Shown piece after piece: positions 31,147 to 38,035 of a stretch of 42,892 bases of DNA. The translations under genes were made by a program, and so were the position numbers. Origin of the DNA: PALSA-660 sp036508875 (GTDB lineage Bacteria > Actinomycetota > Coriobacteriia > Anaerosomatales > PALSA-660); contig DATCGP010000073.1 in the NCBI GenBank assembly GCA_036508875.1, forward strand, positions 1-42,892, given 5' to 3'. Position 1 is the first letter of the stretch. Every line of letters begins with the position of its first letter. The notes below the pieces were generated by a model that was not told where the DNA came from, made no database searches, and saw only the letters and a program-made list of their open reading frames with translations.

Positions 31147-32070
31147 CTACGGCGCGGAGGTGACGACCTTCAGGCGGTCGTGGCACGGCTGGCAGAACTT
31201 CGACTCGATGTGGCATGTGTCGCACTCGTTGACCGGATCGGCCAGGTACGCGTTCTCCGAGGGGATCTCGGTCTTGAGCGTCGCGGCCTCAGCCTTGGCG
31301 GCGCCCAGCTCCTCGATGATCGCCTTCGCGGCGTCGCCGTGGGCCTTGACCGACCAGTCGGCCGCCTTGTGGCTCTCAGGCACGAGCTCGAAGGTCGGGG
31401 TGTGGCACGTCGAGCAGGTGCCCGGGGCCGCCTTCGCCTGGGGGCCGGTCATCTTGACCTTGCCCTCGAGGTCGTGGCAACGGAAGCAGTACTTCATCTG
31501 CATGAAGTCCGGGTGCAGGACGTTCTTCGTGCCGTTCGGCGCGACGAGCGTCGGAGGCGCGGCCGCGTCGTTGTGCGCGACGCGGTTGTGGCACACGGTG
31601 CACCAGATGCCGGCGTCAGCGTGGACCTTGTGGTTGATGATCATGCCCTCGGTCGGAGTGGCCTCGCGGTTCGGCGAGTGGCACTGGACGCACTGCTGGC
31701 TGCCCATCTCCTTGCCGCCCTTGAGCGCCAGGGCGGAGCCCGGGTTCAGCGGCAGGTCGAACGTGTTGCCGACGGTCGGGATGACCTCGAGGCCCGACTT
31801 CACCTTCGCGAGCAGGAAGGTGATCGGGTCGGCGTTGACCGGCTCATGGCACGCCATGCATGAGACGTGGTTGTGGACCGACTTCTCGTACGCCGCGATC
31901 GTGTCGTCCTGCACCTTGTGACAGATCTGGGCGCAGAAGAACTTCGTCGAGGTGGCGCCGAGCGCGATTATGACGAACGCGGCAAGGCCGAACACGATCG
32001 CGAACGTCCACATGATGTACCGCGGCCTGCGGACCGGGTCCTTGAACCCCGCCAGGGAGATCTTCGCCAT
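31147..32070 (-). CDS. Membrane-anchored multihaem cytochrome c (NapC/NirT-like)
   Basis: 307 aa. One N-terminal transmembrane anchor at about residues 18-39, then an extracytoplasmic part with seven CxxCH haem motifs (starting at C71, C127, C157, C195, C219, C283, C293) and one expanded CAQICH (C46-C50-H51) where NapC/NrfH proteins carry their first haem site. Likely passes electrons between menaquinol and extracytoplasmic reductases or oxidases. The ATG at 32068-32070 was chosen because GGAG lies eight bases upstream; an ATG two codons earlier is too close. It forms a single-gene unit with its own promoter candidate and terminator; the partner enzyme is not in the window. Confidence 0.88.
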   Translation of the reverse strand: MAKISLAGFKDPVRRPRYIMWTFAIVFGLAAFVIIALGATSTKFFCAQICHKVQDDTIAAYEKSVHNHVSCMACHEPVNADPITFLLAKVKSGLEVIPTVGNTFDLPLNPGSALALKGGKEMGSQQCVQCHSPNREATPTEGMIINHKVHADAGIWCTVCHNRVAHNDAAAPPTLVAPNGTKNVLHPDFMQMKYCFRCHDLEGKVKMTGPQAKAAPGTCSTCHTPTFELVPESHKAADWSVKAHGDAAKAIIEELGAAKAEAATLKTEIPSENAYLADPVNECDTCHIESKFCQPCHDRLKVVTSAP

Positions 32071-32162
32071 TCCCATCGCTCCTTCAAAGCCCAACCCGTG
32101 GAAGATACCGAACCCTGCTCCGGCGGGCTTGTACAAGAAGCGCCCCTCCCGCCGGTGCCAAC

Positions 32163-32189
32163 ATTATGTGAACGCACACACCCGCGCAA
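32163..32189 (-). promoter_or_regulatory. Possible promoter for the cytochrome gene
   Basis: CATAAT (32163-32168) is a five-of-six -10 match on the minus strand, with TTGCGC (32184-32189) 15 bases upstream, a short spacing. Confidence 0.35.
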
Positions 32190-32208
32190 GCGCGCGGGCA
32201 AAGCCCGC
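32181..32208 (-). terminator. Overlapping hairpins after the MFS gene
   Basis: CCCGCGC/GCGCGGG (32181-32198) and GCGGGC/GCCCGC (32194-32208) are mutually exclusive stems 30-60 bases after the MFS stop. They overlap the -35 region of the next promoter candidate. There is no T-run. Confidence 0.35.
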
Positions 32209-32238
32209 TGATGGCGGCCTCAGGTTGATGGTTCGCCG

Positions 32239-33495
32239 TCAGCTCGCCGATTCCTGCACGGGCTTCACTCCGGCGAGCCGCTCCGGGCGCGAAAGGAGCA
32301 GGGCGAGCGCGGCACCGGCCATCAACAGGGCGCTCAGGACGAACGGCGCGGCCGGGGAGACCTGGTCCCACAGGACCCCGGCGACCAGGCTCGCGGGCAG
32401 CGCCGCCAACCCGATGGCGAAGGTGTACGCGCCCAGGGCGGTCGCGCGTAGCTGCCCGGGGACGAGGTCGACCACGAACGCCCGCGTCATCCCCTCGGTG
32501 GCCGCATAGGGCAGCCCGTAGAGCGCGAACAGGACCCAGATGGACACCGGTGTTCCCGCCAGCGCGAAACCGGCGTAGACGACGGCGTATCCCGCGAAAC
32601 CGAAGACGATGAGGCGCTTGCGGCCGACGCGGTCCGAGAGGTGGCCCAGCGGGGTCGCCAGCACGGCCGCCACGAGGTTGAACACGAAGTACATCAGAGG
32701 GATGAGAGCCGCCGGGTTCCCGACGTTCTGAGCCCGGAGGATGAGCATCGCGTCCGACGAGTTGCCGAGCGAGAAGGCGACGCTGATCAGAGTGAACACG
32801 GTGAAACCGGCACCGAGCTGCCGGAACGGAAGCAGCGAGGTCCCTGGGCCGGACCGCTCGACCCCCGCGGGGCGGCGGACCTCGCGCACGGCGACCAACA
32901 CGAGGACCACCGCAAGCGAGCCCGGGATCGCCGAGAGCCAGAAGATCGTCCGATAGCCGTTCGGAACGAACGTGAGCACCGCCCACGCGGTCAGCGGCCC
33001 GATCGCAGCGCCGACCGTGTCGAGCGCCCGATGGAAGCCGAAGTCCCTGCCCCTGCGTTCGGGTGTCCCCGAATCGGCGATGAGGGCATCGCGCGGCGGC
33101 GTCCGAACGCCCTTCCCGAACCGGTCTGCGACACGCAGCGCAAGCACCGCGGGCCACCCGGGAACGATCGCGAGCAACGGTTTCACGAGGTTCGACAACG
33201 TGTAGCCGAGCGCCACCAGAGGACGCCTGCGGTCGATGCGGTCGGACAACCTGCCGGACGCGACCTTCACGAACGAGGCGGTCGCCTCCGCGAGCGACTC
33301 GATGAGCCCGATGGCGCTGACAGGCGCGTGCAGCACGTTCACGAGGAAGAGCGGGAGGACCGGGTAGACCATCTCCGACGAGGCATCGGTCAGCAGGCTG
33401 ACCAGGCCGAGCACGACGATGTTGCGCGGCACCCGGCCAGACCGGCCGTCCGTGACGGTCGCGTCGGGCAGTCCCCTCTCTTCAGGAGACGCCAT
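32239..33495 (-). CDS. Major facilitator superfamily transporter
   Basis: 418 aa with 12 hydrophobic segments. MFS loop 2-3 motif is GRLSDRIDRRRPLVALGY and the second-half equivalent GHLSDRVGRKRLIVFGF. The conserved ADRFGKGVRTPPRDALIADS block belongs to a broad uncharacterised drug/sugar-type subgroup. Substrate cannot be assigned. ATG at 33493-33495, four bases from the ridA stop, so it is co-transcribed with ridA and may export or import a metabolite related to imine/amine chemistry (weak inference). Confidence 0.85.
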   Translation of the reverse strand: MASPEERGLPDATVTDGRSGRVPRNIVVLGLVSLLTDASSEMVYPVLPLFLVNVLHAPVSAIGLIESLAEATASFVKVASGRLSDRIDRRRPLVALGYTLSNLVKPLLAIVPGWPAVLALRVADRFGKGVRTPPRDALIADSGTPERRGRDFGFHRALDTVGAAIGPLTAWAVLTFVPNGYRTIFWLSAIPGSLAVVLVLVAVREVRRPAGVERSGPGTSLLPFRQLGAGFTVFTLISVAFSLGNSSDAMLILRAQNVGNPAALIPLMYFVFNLVAAVLATPLGHLSDRVGRKRLIVFGFAGYAVVYAGFALAGTPVSIWVLFALYGLPYAATEGMTRAFVVDLVPGQLRATALGAYTFAIGLAALPASLVAGVLWDQVSPAAPFVLSALLMAGAALALLLSRPERLAGVKPVQESAS

Positions 33496-33499
33496 GCGC

Positions 33500-33967
33500 T
33501 CAGCCCAACTCGAGCACGATCTCGACCTCGACCGGTGCTCCGAGCGGGAGCGACGCGACCCCGACGGCGGCGCGCGCGTGGCGCCCGTCCTCGCCGAACG
33601 CGGCGAGGACCACCTGGCTCGCGCCGTCCACCACCGCGGGCTGAGACGTGAACCCCGGCGCTGAGGCCACGTAGCCGGTCACCTTGACGGCCGCGGTCAC
33701 CGAGTCGAGGTCACACACGGTCGACGCGGCGGCGAGCGCATTGAGGGCGCAGCGTGCGGCGCAGGACCTCGCCGTATCGACGTCGACCTCCCCGCCGACC
33801 GTACCGGTCGCCATCAAGGCACCGTCGACCGTGGGGAGCTGCCCCGAGGTGAAGACCAGCGAGCCCGCCCGCACGGCAGGCACATAGGAGCCCAGCGCGA
33901 CCGGACGTCCCGGCAACACATGCCCCGCTGCGCGAAGCGCGGACTCGACCTTCTCGTTCTCGCTCAC
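33500..33967 (-). CDS. ridA: RidA family enamine/imine deaminase-like protein
   Basis: 155 aa of the YjgF/YER057c/UK114 family, which hydrolyses reactive enamines/imines made by PLP enzymes. Family blocks: GSYVPAVRAGSLVFTSGQLPTVDG and the C-terminal LPLGAPVEVEIVLEL. The arginine that anchors substrate in archetypal RidA (in a C-terminal R-x-x-V/A context) is not obvious, so it may be a divergent subgroup. GTG at 33965-33967 has GAGGGG just upstream; longer frames overlap the divergent promoter region. Confidence 0.85.
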   Translation of the reverse strand: MSENEKVESALRAAGHVLPGRPVALGSYVPAVRAGSLVFTSGQLPTVDGALMATGTVGGEVDVDTARSCAARCALNALAAASTVCDLDSVTAAVKVTGYVASAPGFTSQPAVVDGASQVVLAAFGEDGRHARAAVGVASLPLGAPVEVEIVLELG

Positions 33968-34047
33968 TGTCGTCCCCTCTCCCGTGGTACGGCGGGACCG
34001 AATATAGCACCGGGAACTGTGGCATCGCGCCCGGGCATGGTGTTTGC

Positions 34048-34063
34048 ATACCCCATCGGGTAT
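34048..34063. promoter_or_regulatory. CsoR/CstR-type operator candidate over the -10 of the ferredoxin operon
   Basis: ATACCC-CATC-GGGTAT is a perfect 6-bp inverted repeat. TATATT at 34061-34066 is a plausible plus-strand -10 that overlaps its right arm. C-rich/G-rich palindromes flanked by TA are typical of CsoR/RcnR/CstR-family repressors. The site lies in the divergent region between ridA and the ferredoxin gene, 46 bases before the latter. Confidence 0.45.
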
Positions 34064-34108
34064 ATTTCGCGATGCCATGCTCGACCCCCTGTGAATCGAG
34101 AGGACTCC

Positions 34109-34312
34109 ATGAACGTCGCCCATATCGATCCCGACCGCTGCGACCGGGCCCCGGGTTGCCCCGCAGCCCGAGTCTGTCCCACCGGAGCCATATTCCGTCC
34201 GAGCCCCTTCGGCCCATGGCGAGTAGAATCAAGTGCGTGCTCGGGATGCGGTGCCTGCCTGCGGGTATGCCCGACCGGGGCTGTCTCGATGCGAGCCCGT
34301 GAGGAGAGCTGA
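34109..34312 (+). CDS. Small ferredoxin-type iron-sulfur protein
   Basis: 67 aa. The second half has a canonical 4Fe-4S motif CSGCGACLRVCPTGA (C44, C47, C50, C54). The first half has only three cysteines in an unusual spacing, C11-x5-C17-x5-C23-P (RCDRAPGCPAARVCPTGA), so one cluster is likely atypical or has a non-cysteine ligand. ATG at 34109-34111 follows GAGAGG by about five bases. It is the first gene of a plus-strand operon; the next start is five bases after its stop. Probably an electron carrier for its operon partners (inference). Confidence 0.85.
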   Translation: MNVAHIDPDRCDRAPGCPAARVCPTGAIFRPSPFGPWRVESSACSGCGACLRVCPTGAVSMRAREES

Positions 34313-34317
34313 CCGAC

Positions 34318-34641
34318 ATGATCAACGTACAGGTACTCGATCGACCCGCGCAGACCGCCTGTTTCAGCGGCGGCTGAGGGCCGTCCTGGTCTCCGGAGGA
34401 GATCACATCGATCATCCGCGAAGAGATGCAGCGCCGCTTCGGCGATGCAGCGCGGATCGACTACATCAACATCGAGGATCCGAGCGCGGCCGAAGCGCAC
34501 TCCGCGATCCTCGGCGAGGTCCGTGAGGCGGGCCTGCTGTATCCGGTCACCGTCATCGATGGTGAGGCGGTCTACGACGGCGCGGTATCGTATCCGGCGA
34601 TACTTCGCCAGGTCGAGTCACGCCTGAGCGGCGCGGCATGA
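34318..34641 (+). CDS. Probable selenoprotein with thioredoxin-like fold (in-frame TGA = Sec20)
   Basis: Reading through TGA at 34375-34377 gives one continuous 107-residue protein. It starts MINVQVLDRPAQTACFSGG, then U20, then GPSWSPEEITSIIREEM. The pattern is that of a thioredoxin fold: first strand INVQVL, an active site C15-x4-U20, a helix, strand ARIDYINIED, and a late YPVTVIDGE strand with the expected cis-proline. A hairpin with a GGA loop lies right after the TGA, as a bacterial SECIS should. ATG at 34318-34320 follows GAGGAG by 11 bases; the real stop overlaps the next start (ATGA). The family is not one I can name; it recalls small thioredoxin-like proteins with a Cys-Gly-Gly-Cys-type site. 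selA/selB/selC are not in the window. Confidence 0.82.
34375..34405 (+). promoter_or_regulatory. bSECIS-like element for selenocysteine insertion
   Basis: TGA (34375-34377) is followed by an 8-bp stem pairing 34387-34394 (TGGTCTCC) with 34398-34405 (GGAGATCA, one G-U pair) around the loop GGA. The loop begins 17 bases after the TGA and starts with guanines, both as in known bacterial SECIS elements. The nine bases directly after the TGA are not part of this stem. Confidence 0.65.
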
Positions 34642-35816
34642 GCGATCAAGCGGCGGCCCCGGTCTCGATCGAGCCGTGCGCCTCGTACGCTCCCGAGTCG
34701 GTCATGGAGGCCGTGTCGGCCGCCTTGGCCCACCTCGGAGGGATGTCGGCCTTCGTCAAGCCCGGCCAGAGCGTCCTGCTCAAGGTGAACCTGCTGACGA
34801 AGGCGGAGCCGGCGCGAGCGATCACCACGCATCCTGAGGTCGTTCGGGCGGTCGTCCGGCTCGCCAAGGAAGCGGGCGCCGGCAGTGTCGTCATCGCCGA
34901 CAGCCCCGGTGGCCGCACGAGCGCCCAAGCCGCGCGGGCGATCTTCGAGGCCAGCGGGCTGGCTGTCGTCGCGCACGATGAGGACGTGGAGACGGTCCTG
35001 CTCGACGACGCCGTGGTGCGGGTCGCGGCCCCCGGCGGTCATCTCTACCAGCACTTCAACCTCGGGCGCGCCGCCGTCGAGGCGGACGTCCTGATCGACA
35101 TGCCGCGCCTCAAGACGCACGGCTTCATGATGATGACCGGAGCGGTGAAGAACCTGTTCGGCTGCATCCCGGGGCTGGAGAAGGCGCAGTTCCACGTCAA
35201 GGTCCCCGACCGCGCCGACTTCGGCGAGATGCTCGTGGACCTGATGCTCGCGTGCAAGCCGGAGCTCTGCATCATGGACGCCATCATCGGCATGGAAGGC
35301 GCCGGTCCCGCAGGCGGCACTCCCCGCCACATCGGAGCGGTCCTCGCCTCTGCCGACCCTGTGGGGATGGACGTGGTCGCGGCAGCGATCACGGGCTTCG
35401 ACCCGATGGAGGTCTACACGATCGCCGCGGCGAACCGGCGTGGCCTCGGCCCGCGCACCGCTGACGAGGTCCCGACGGTGGGCGCCGCGTGGCGCAGCAT
35501 CGCGGTGCAGGGGTTCGCGCACCCGGCCAAGGACGTGGCCCGCAACATGCCGCCGGCGGTCCAGAAGTGGGTGCGCGCCCGCGTGGTCTCGCGGCCGTGG
35601 CTCGAGCACCCCGACCGGTGCAACGGCTGTCGGACGTGCGAGAAGGAGTGCCCCGTCCACGCCATCAAGATGGTCGACGGGAAGCCGGTCTACGACTACA
35701 CGGACTGCATCCGCTGCTACTGCTGCCAGGAACTGTGCCCGAAGCACGCGGTGGGCCTCAAGCAGCCTTGGTTCGTGCGCAGCCTGGTGGTCCGGGGCGG
35801 GTCCGAGCGCGCCTAG
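34638..35816 (+). CDS. DUF362 protein with C-terminal 2[4Fe-4S] ferredoxin domain
   Basis: 392 aa. The N-terminal ~320 residues are a DUF362 domain (VLLKVNLLTKAEPARAITTHPEVVRAV, DMPRLKTHGFMMMTGAVKNLFG, GPAGGTPRHIGAVLASADPVGMD). Two 4Fe-4S motifs follow: CNGCRTCEKECP near 328-340 and CIRCYCCQELCP near 357-370. No signal peptide. The ATG overlaps the selenoprotein stop by four bases. DUF362 proteins are widespread in anaerobes and their reaction is not established. The fused ferredoxin suggests an electron-transfer or iron-sulfur-dependent redox role, shared with the two upstream genes. Confidence 0.9.
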   Translation: MSDQAAAPVSIEPCASYAPESVMEAVSAALAHLGGMSAFVKPGQSVLLKVNLLTKAEPARAITTHPEVVRAVVRLAKEAGAGSVVIADSPGGRTSAQAARAIFEASGLAVVAHDEDVETVLLDDAVVRVAAPGGHLYQHFNLGRAAVEADVLIDMPRLKTHGFMMMTGAVKNLFGCIPGLEKAQFHVKVPDRADFGEMLVDLMLACKPELCIMDAIIGMEGAGPAGGTPRHIGAVLASADPVGMDVVAAAITGFDPMEVYTIAAANRRGLGPRTADEVPTVGAAWRSIAVQGFAHPAKDVARNMPPAVQKWVRARVVSRPWLEHPDRCNGCRTCEKECPVHAIKMVDGKPVYDYTDCIRCYCCQELCPKHAVGLKQPWFVRSLVVRGGSERA

Positions 35817-35880
35817 CCGCTCGCCGCGCGCGCGAGCACACGCTCGAACGCGCGCTACCGTCCAGTCGTGACCTTCACTG

Positions 35881-36795
35881 CTAGATCGCTGCGGCGTCCA
35901 CTTCCCCCGCGGGCGCTCCCCACTCTGCAAGCACGACGCCGCCGAGCACGATCGCGGCCCCTAGCAGCTGCACGGGCGTGAGACGTTCGAGGGGGAATGC
36001 CATCGCGGCGAAGATGACCGCGAACGGCAGTTCGAGAGTGGAGACGACCGCAGCCTGCGGCGCACCCATCCTCTGGATGCCGCCCAGGTAGAGCATGATC
36101 GCCGCCAACGTCGGTATCGCGACCATGAGAGCGACCGACCCCCACGCGATCCAGTCCCAGCCCCCTACCGAGCCCGCGGTGCCGGACGCCACCGCTGCGA
36201 CCGTCATCTCGACGGCGGACATCGCGAAGACATACGCCATCAGCGTCAAGCGCGGCGTGCGGGCCATCGTCCGGAACGACAGCACGTTGAACACCGCGTA
36301 GCCGAGGCCGGCGCCGAGCCCGAGGAGCACCCCGAGCGGCTGCAGCATGGTGTTCGAGCCGAGGACGCCGGCGGCGAGCGCGCATCCGACGAACGTCAGG
36401 GCCACGGCGGCGACACGTCGCGGCGGGAAGCGCTCCTTCAAGAAGAGCCAGCCGATCACGGAGACAAGGGCCGGGTAGGTGTAGAGCAGCACCGTCGTGA
36501 CCGGTGTGCCGATCATCTTGTTCGCGATCGCGTAGCACAGGCTCGCCGCGCCGTACCCCGACAGCGACATGGCGGCGAAGCGCGCGAGGTCGTCTCTCGA
36601 GACGCGCAGCGATGCGGGGTCCCGGAACGCCTGCATCGCCGTCATCACGGCGGCTGCTATGGCGAAGCGCACAGCAAGCATCGACATCGGCTCGGCCCCG
36701 TGCTCGATCGCCCACCTCTGCAGGATGCCGAGCGTGGCGAAGCACGCCGCCGAGGCGACCACCGCAACGACCGCTGCGCGTCTGCCAGACGGCAC
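35881..36795 (-). CDS. EamA/DMT-family transporter
   Basis: 304 aa with ten hydrophobic segments in two EamA repeats (first SAACFATLGILQRWA..., second LGVLLGLGAGLGYAVFNVLSFR). Members export amino acids or metabolites; the substrate is not known. The GTG at 36793-36795 lies six bases after the pilT-like stop. It is convergent with the DUF362 gene; the 64 bases between them are GC-rich repeats without a clear terminator. Confidence 0.88.
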   Translation of the reverse strand: MPSGRRAAVVAVVASAACFATLGILQRWAIEHGAEPMSMLAVRFAIAAAVMTAMQAFRDPASLRVSRDDLARFAAMSLSGYGAASLCYAIANKMIGTPVTTVLLYTYPALVSVIGWLFLKERFPPRRVAAVALTFVGCALAAGVLGSNTMLQPLGVLLGLGAGLGYAVFNVLSFRTMARTPRLTLMAYVFAMSAVEMTVAAVASGTAGSVGGWDWIAWGSVALMVAIPTLAAIMLYLGGIQRMGAPQAAVVSTLELPFAVIFAAMAFPLERLTPVQLLGAAIVLGGVVLAEWGAPAGEVDAAAI

Positions 36796-36801
36796 CGGGC
36801 C

Positions 36802-37899
36802 CTATGCTTCCGCGGCGGGCGCCGGGACCGACACGCCGATCTGCCGCAGCTTGATCCGGAAGTCGTGCGAGTTGGCTGAGGTCGCCAGCCCGTCCTCGAC
36901 GGTGATGACGCCCGCCTGCAGCAGCTTGATCAGGGACTGGTCGAACGTCTGCATGCCGTAGTACTCGCCCTCGTTCATCGCGTCGCGGATCTTGTACGTC
37001 TGCTCGGGATCGAGGATGTACTCGCGGATCGTGCCGGTCATGACCAGCGCTTCGACCGCTGGCACCAGCCCGCCGCCCACGGCCGGCAGCAGCCGCATCG
37101 AGATGATCCCGCGCAGCGTGGCGGCGAGCATGATGCGGGCCTGCCGCTGCTGGTACGGCGGGTAGAAGTCGATGACGCGGTTGATCGTCTCGGTCGCGTC
37201 GATGGTGTGAAGGGTCGAGAGGACCAGGTTGCCGATCTCCGCTGCTGTCAGCGCCGTGAACACCGTCTCGGCGTCGCGCATCTCGCCGATGAAGATGATG
37301 TTCGGGTCCTGCCGCACGACGTGCCGCAGGGCCTCGTCGTAGCTCGATGTGTCGATCCCGATCTCTCGCTGCTCGATGACGCAGCCGATGTCCTCGTGCA
37401 CGACCTCGATCGGGTCCTCGACCGTGATGATGTGCCCGTCCCGCGTCCGGTTTATGTAGTCGATCATCGTCGCGAGAGTCGTCGTCTTACCCGAGCCCGC
37501 GGTGCCGGTCACCAGCACGAGGCCGCGCTTCTCGTTCGCGAGCTGCTCCACCACGGGAGGCAGGCCCAACTCGCTGAAGTTGAGGCGCTTCGAGGAGACG
37601 CGCCGCGCGGTCAGCGAGACGGTGCCCCGCTGCCGGAAGACGTTGACGCGGAAGCGCCCGACGCCCGGGGCAGCGTACGCGAAGTCGACGTCGTCGCCAC
37701 TCTCGAACACCGGGAGGTGCCGGTCCTCGAACATCTCGAGGGCGATGGCGACCATCTCGTCAGCTCCCAGGACCGGCTGGTCCCGAAGTATGGAGAGCCG
37801 GCCGTCGACGCGGATCGCGGGAGGGCTGCCGGCCTTCAGATGCAGGTCGGACGCGTCCCTCTCCGACATCATCGCGAGCAAAGCGTCGATCCTCGCCAT
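36802..37899 (-). CDS. pilT: Type IV pilus retraction ATPase, PilT-like
   Basis: Secretion-type hexameric ATPase of 365 aa that depolymerises type IV pili. N-terminal PAS-like domain (ERDASDLHLKAGSPPAIRVDG), Walker A GTAGSGKTT at 132-140, Asp box TVEDPIEVVHED, Walker B IFIGEMRD, His box LSTLHT. The C-terminal IRE motif of PilT (TGTIREYILDP) is present. ATG at 37897-37899 follows GAGGGGCGG. No other pilus genes are nearby, as is often so for pilT copies; PilU-type function is possible. Confidence 0.92.
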   Translation of the reverse strand: MARIDALLAMMSERDASDLHLKAGSPPAIRVDGRLSILRDQPVLGADEMVAIALEMFEDRHLPVFESGDDVDFAYAAPGVGRFRVNVFRQRGTVSLTARRVSSKRLNFSELGLPPVVEQLANEKRGLVLVTGTAGSGKTTTLATMIDYINRTRDGHIITVEDPIEVVHEDIGCVIEQREIGIDTSSYDEALRHVVRQDPNIIFIGEMRDAETVFTALTAAEIGNLVLSTLHTIDATETINRVIDFYPPYQQRQARIMLAATLRGIISMRLLPAVGGGLVPAVEALVMTGTIREYILDPEQTYKIRDAMNEGEYYGMQTFDQSLIKLLQAGVITVEDGLATSANSHDFRIKLRQIGVSVPAPAAEA

Positions 37900-38035
37900 G
37901 GCTGGTCCGCCCCTCACCGTCCGTGTGGCCTTCACCCCGGCGCCGTTCCACTCGCAGCGCCGCGGACATCGTACCGCGAGACCACGGGTGGAGGTCCGCG
38001 GCGTGTGAGGCATTCGTACGCGCGGAGCGGCGAGA

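Noticed and set aside
33920..34108. Upstream extension of the ferredoxin frame from an ATG at 33920
   Set aside because: The extension runs opposite the start of ridA and through the divergent control region; the ATG at 34109 has a good ribosome binding site and starts the conserved part.
34318..34425. Alternative view of the TGA at 34375 as a true stop or a pseudogene mutation
   Set aside because: The TGA is followed by a fitting SECIS-like hairpin, the codon falls exactly at a redox active-site position, both flanks are well-preserved coding sequence in one frame, and no ribosome binding site precedes the later ATG at 34426 at a proper distance.
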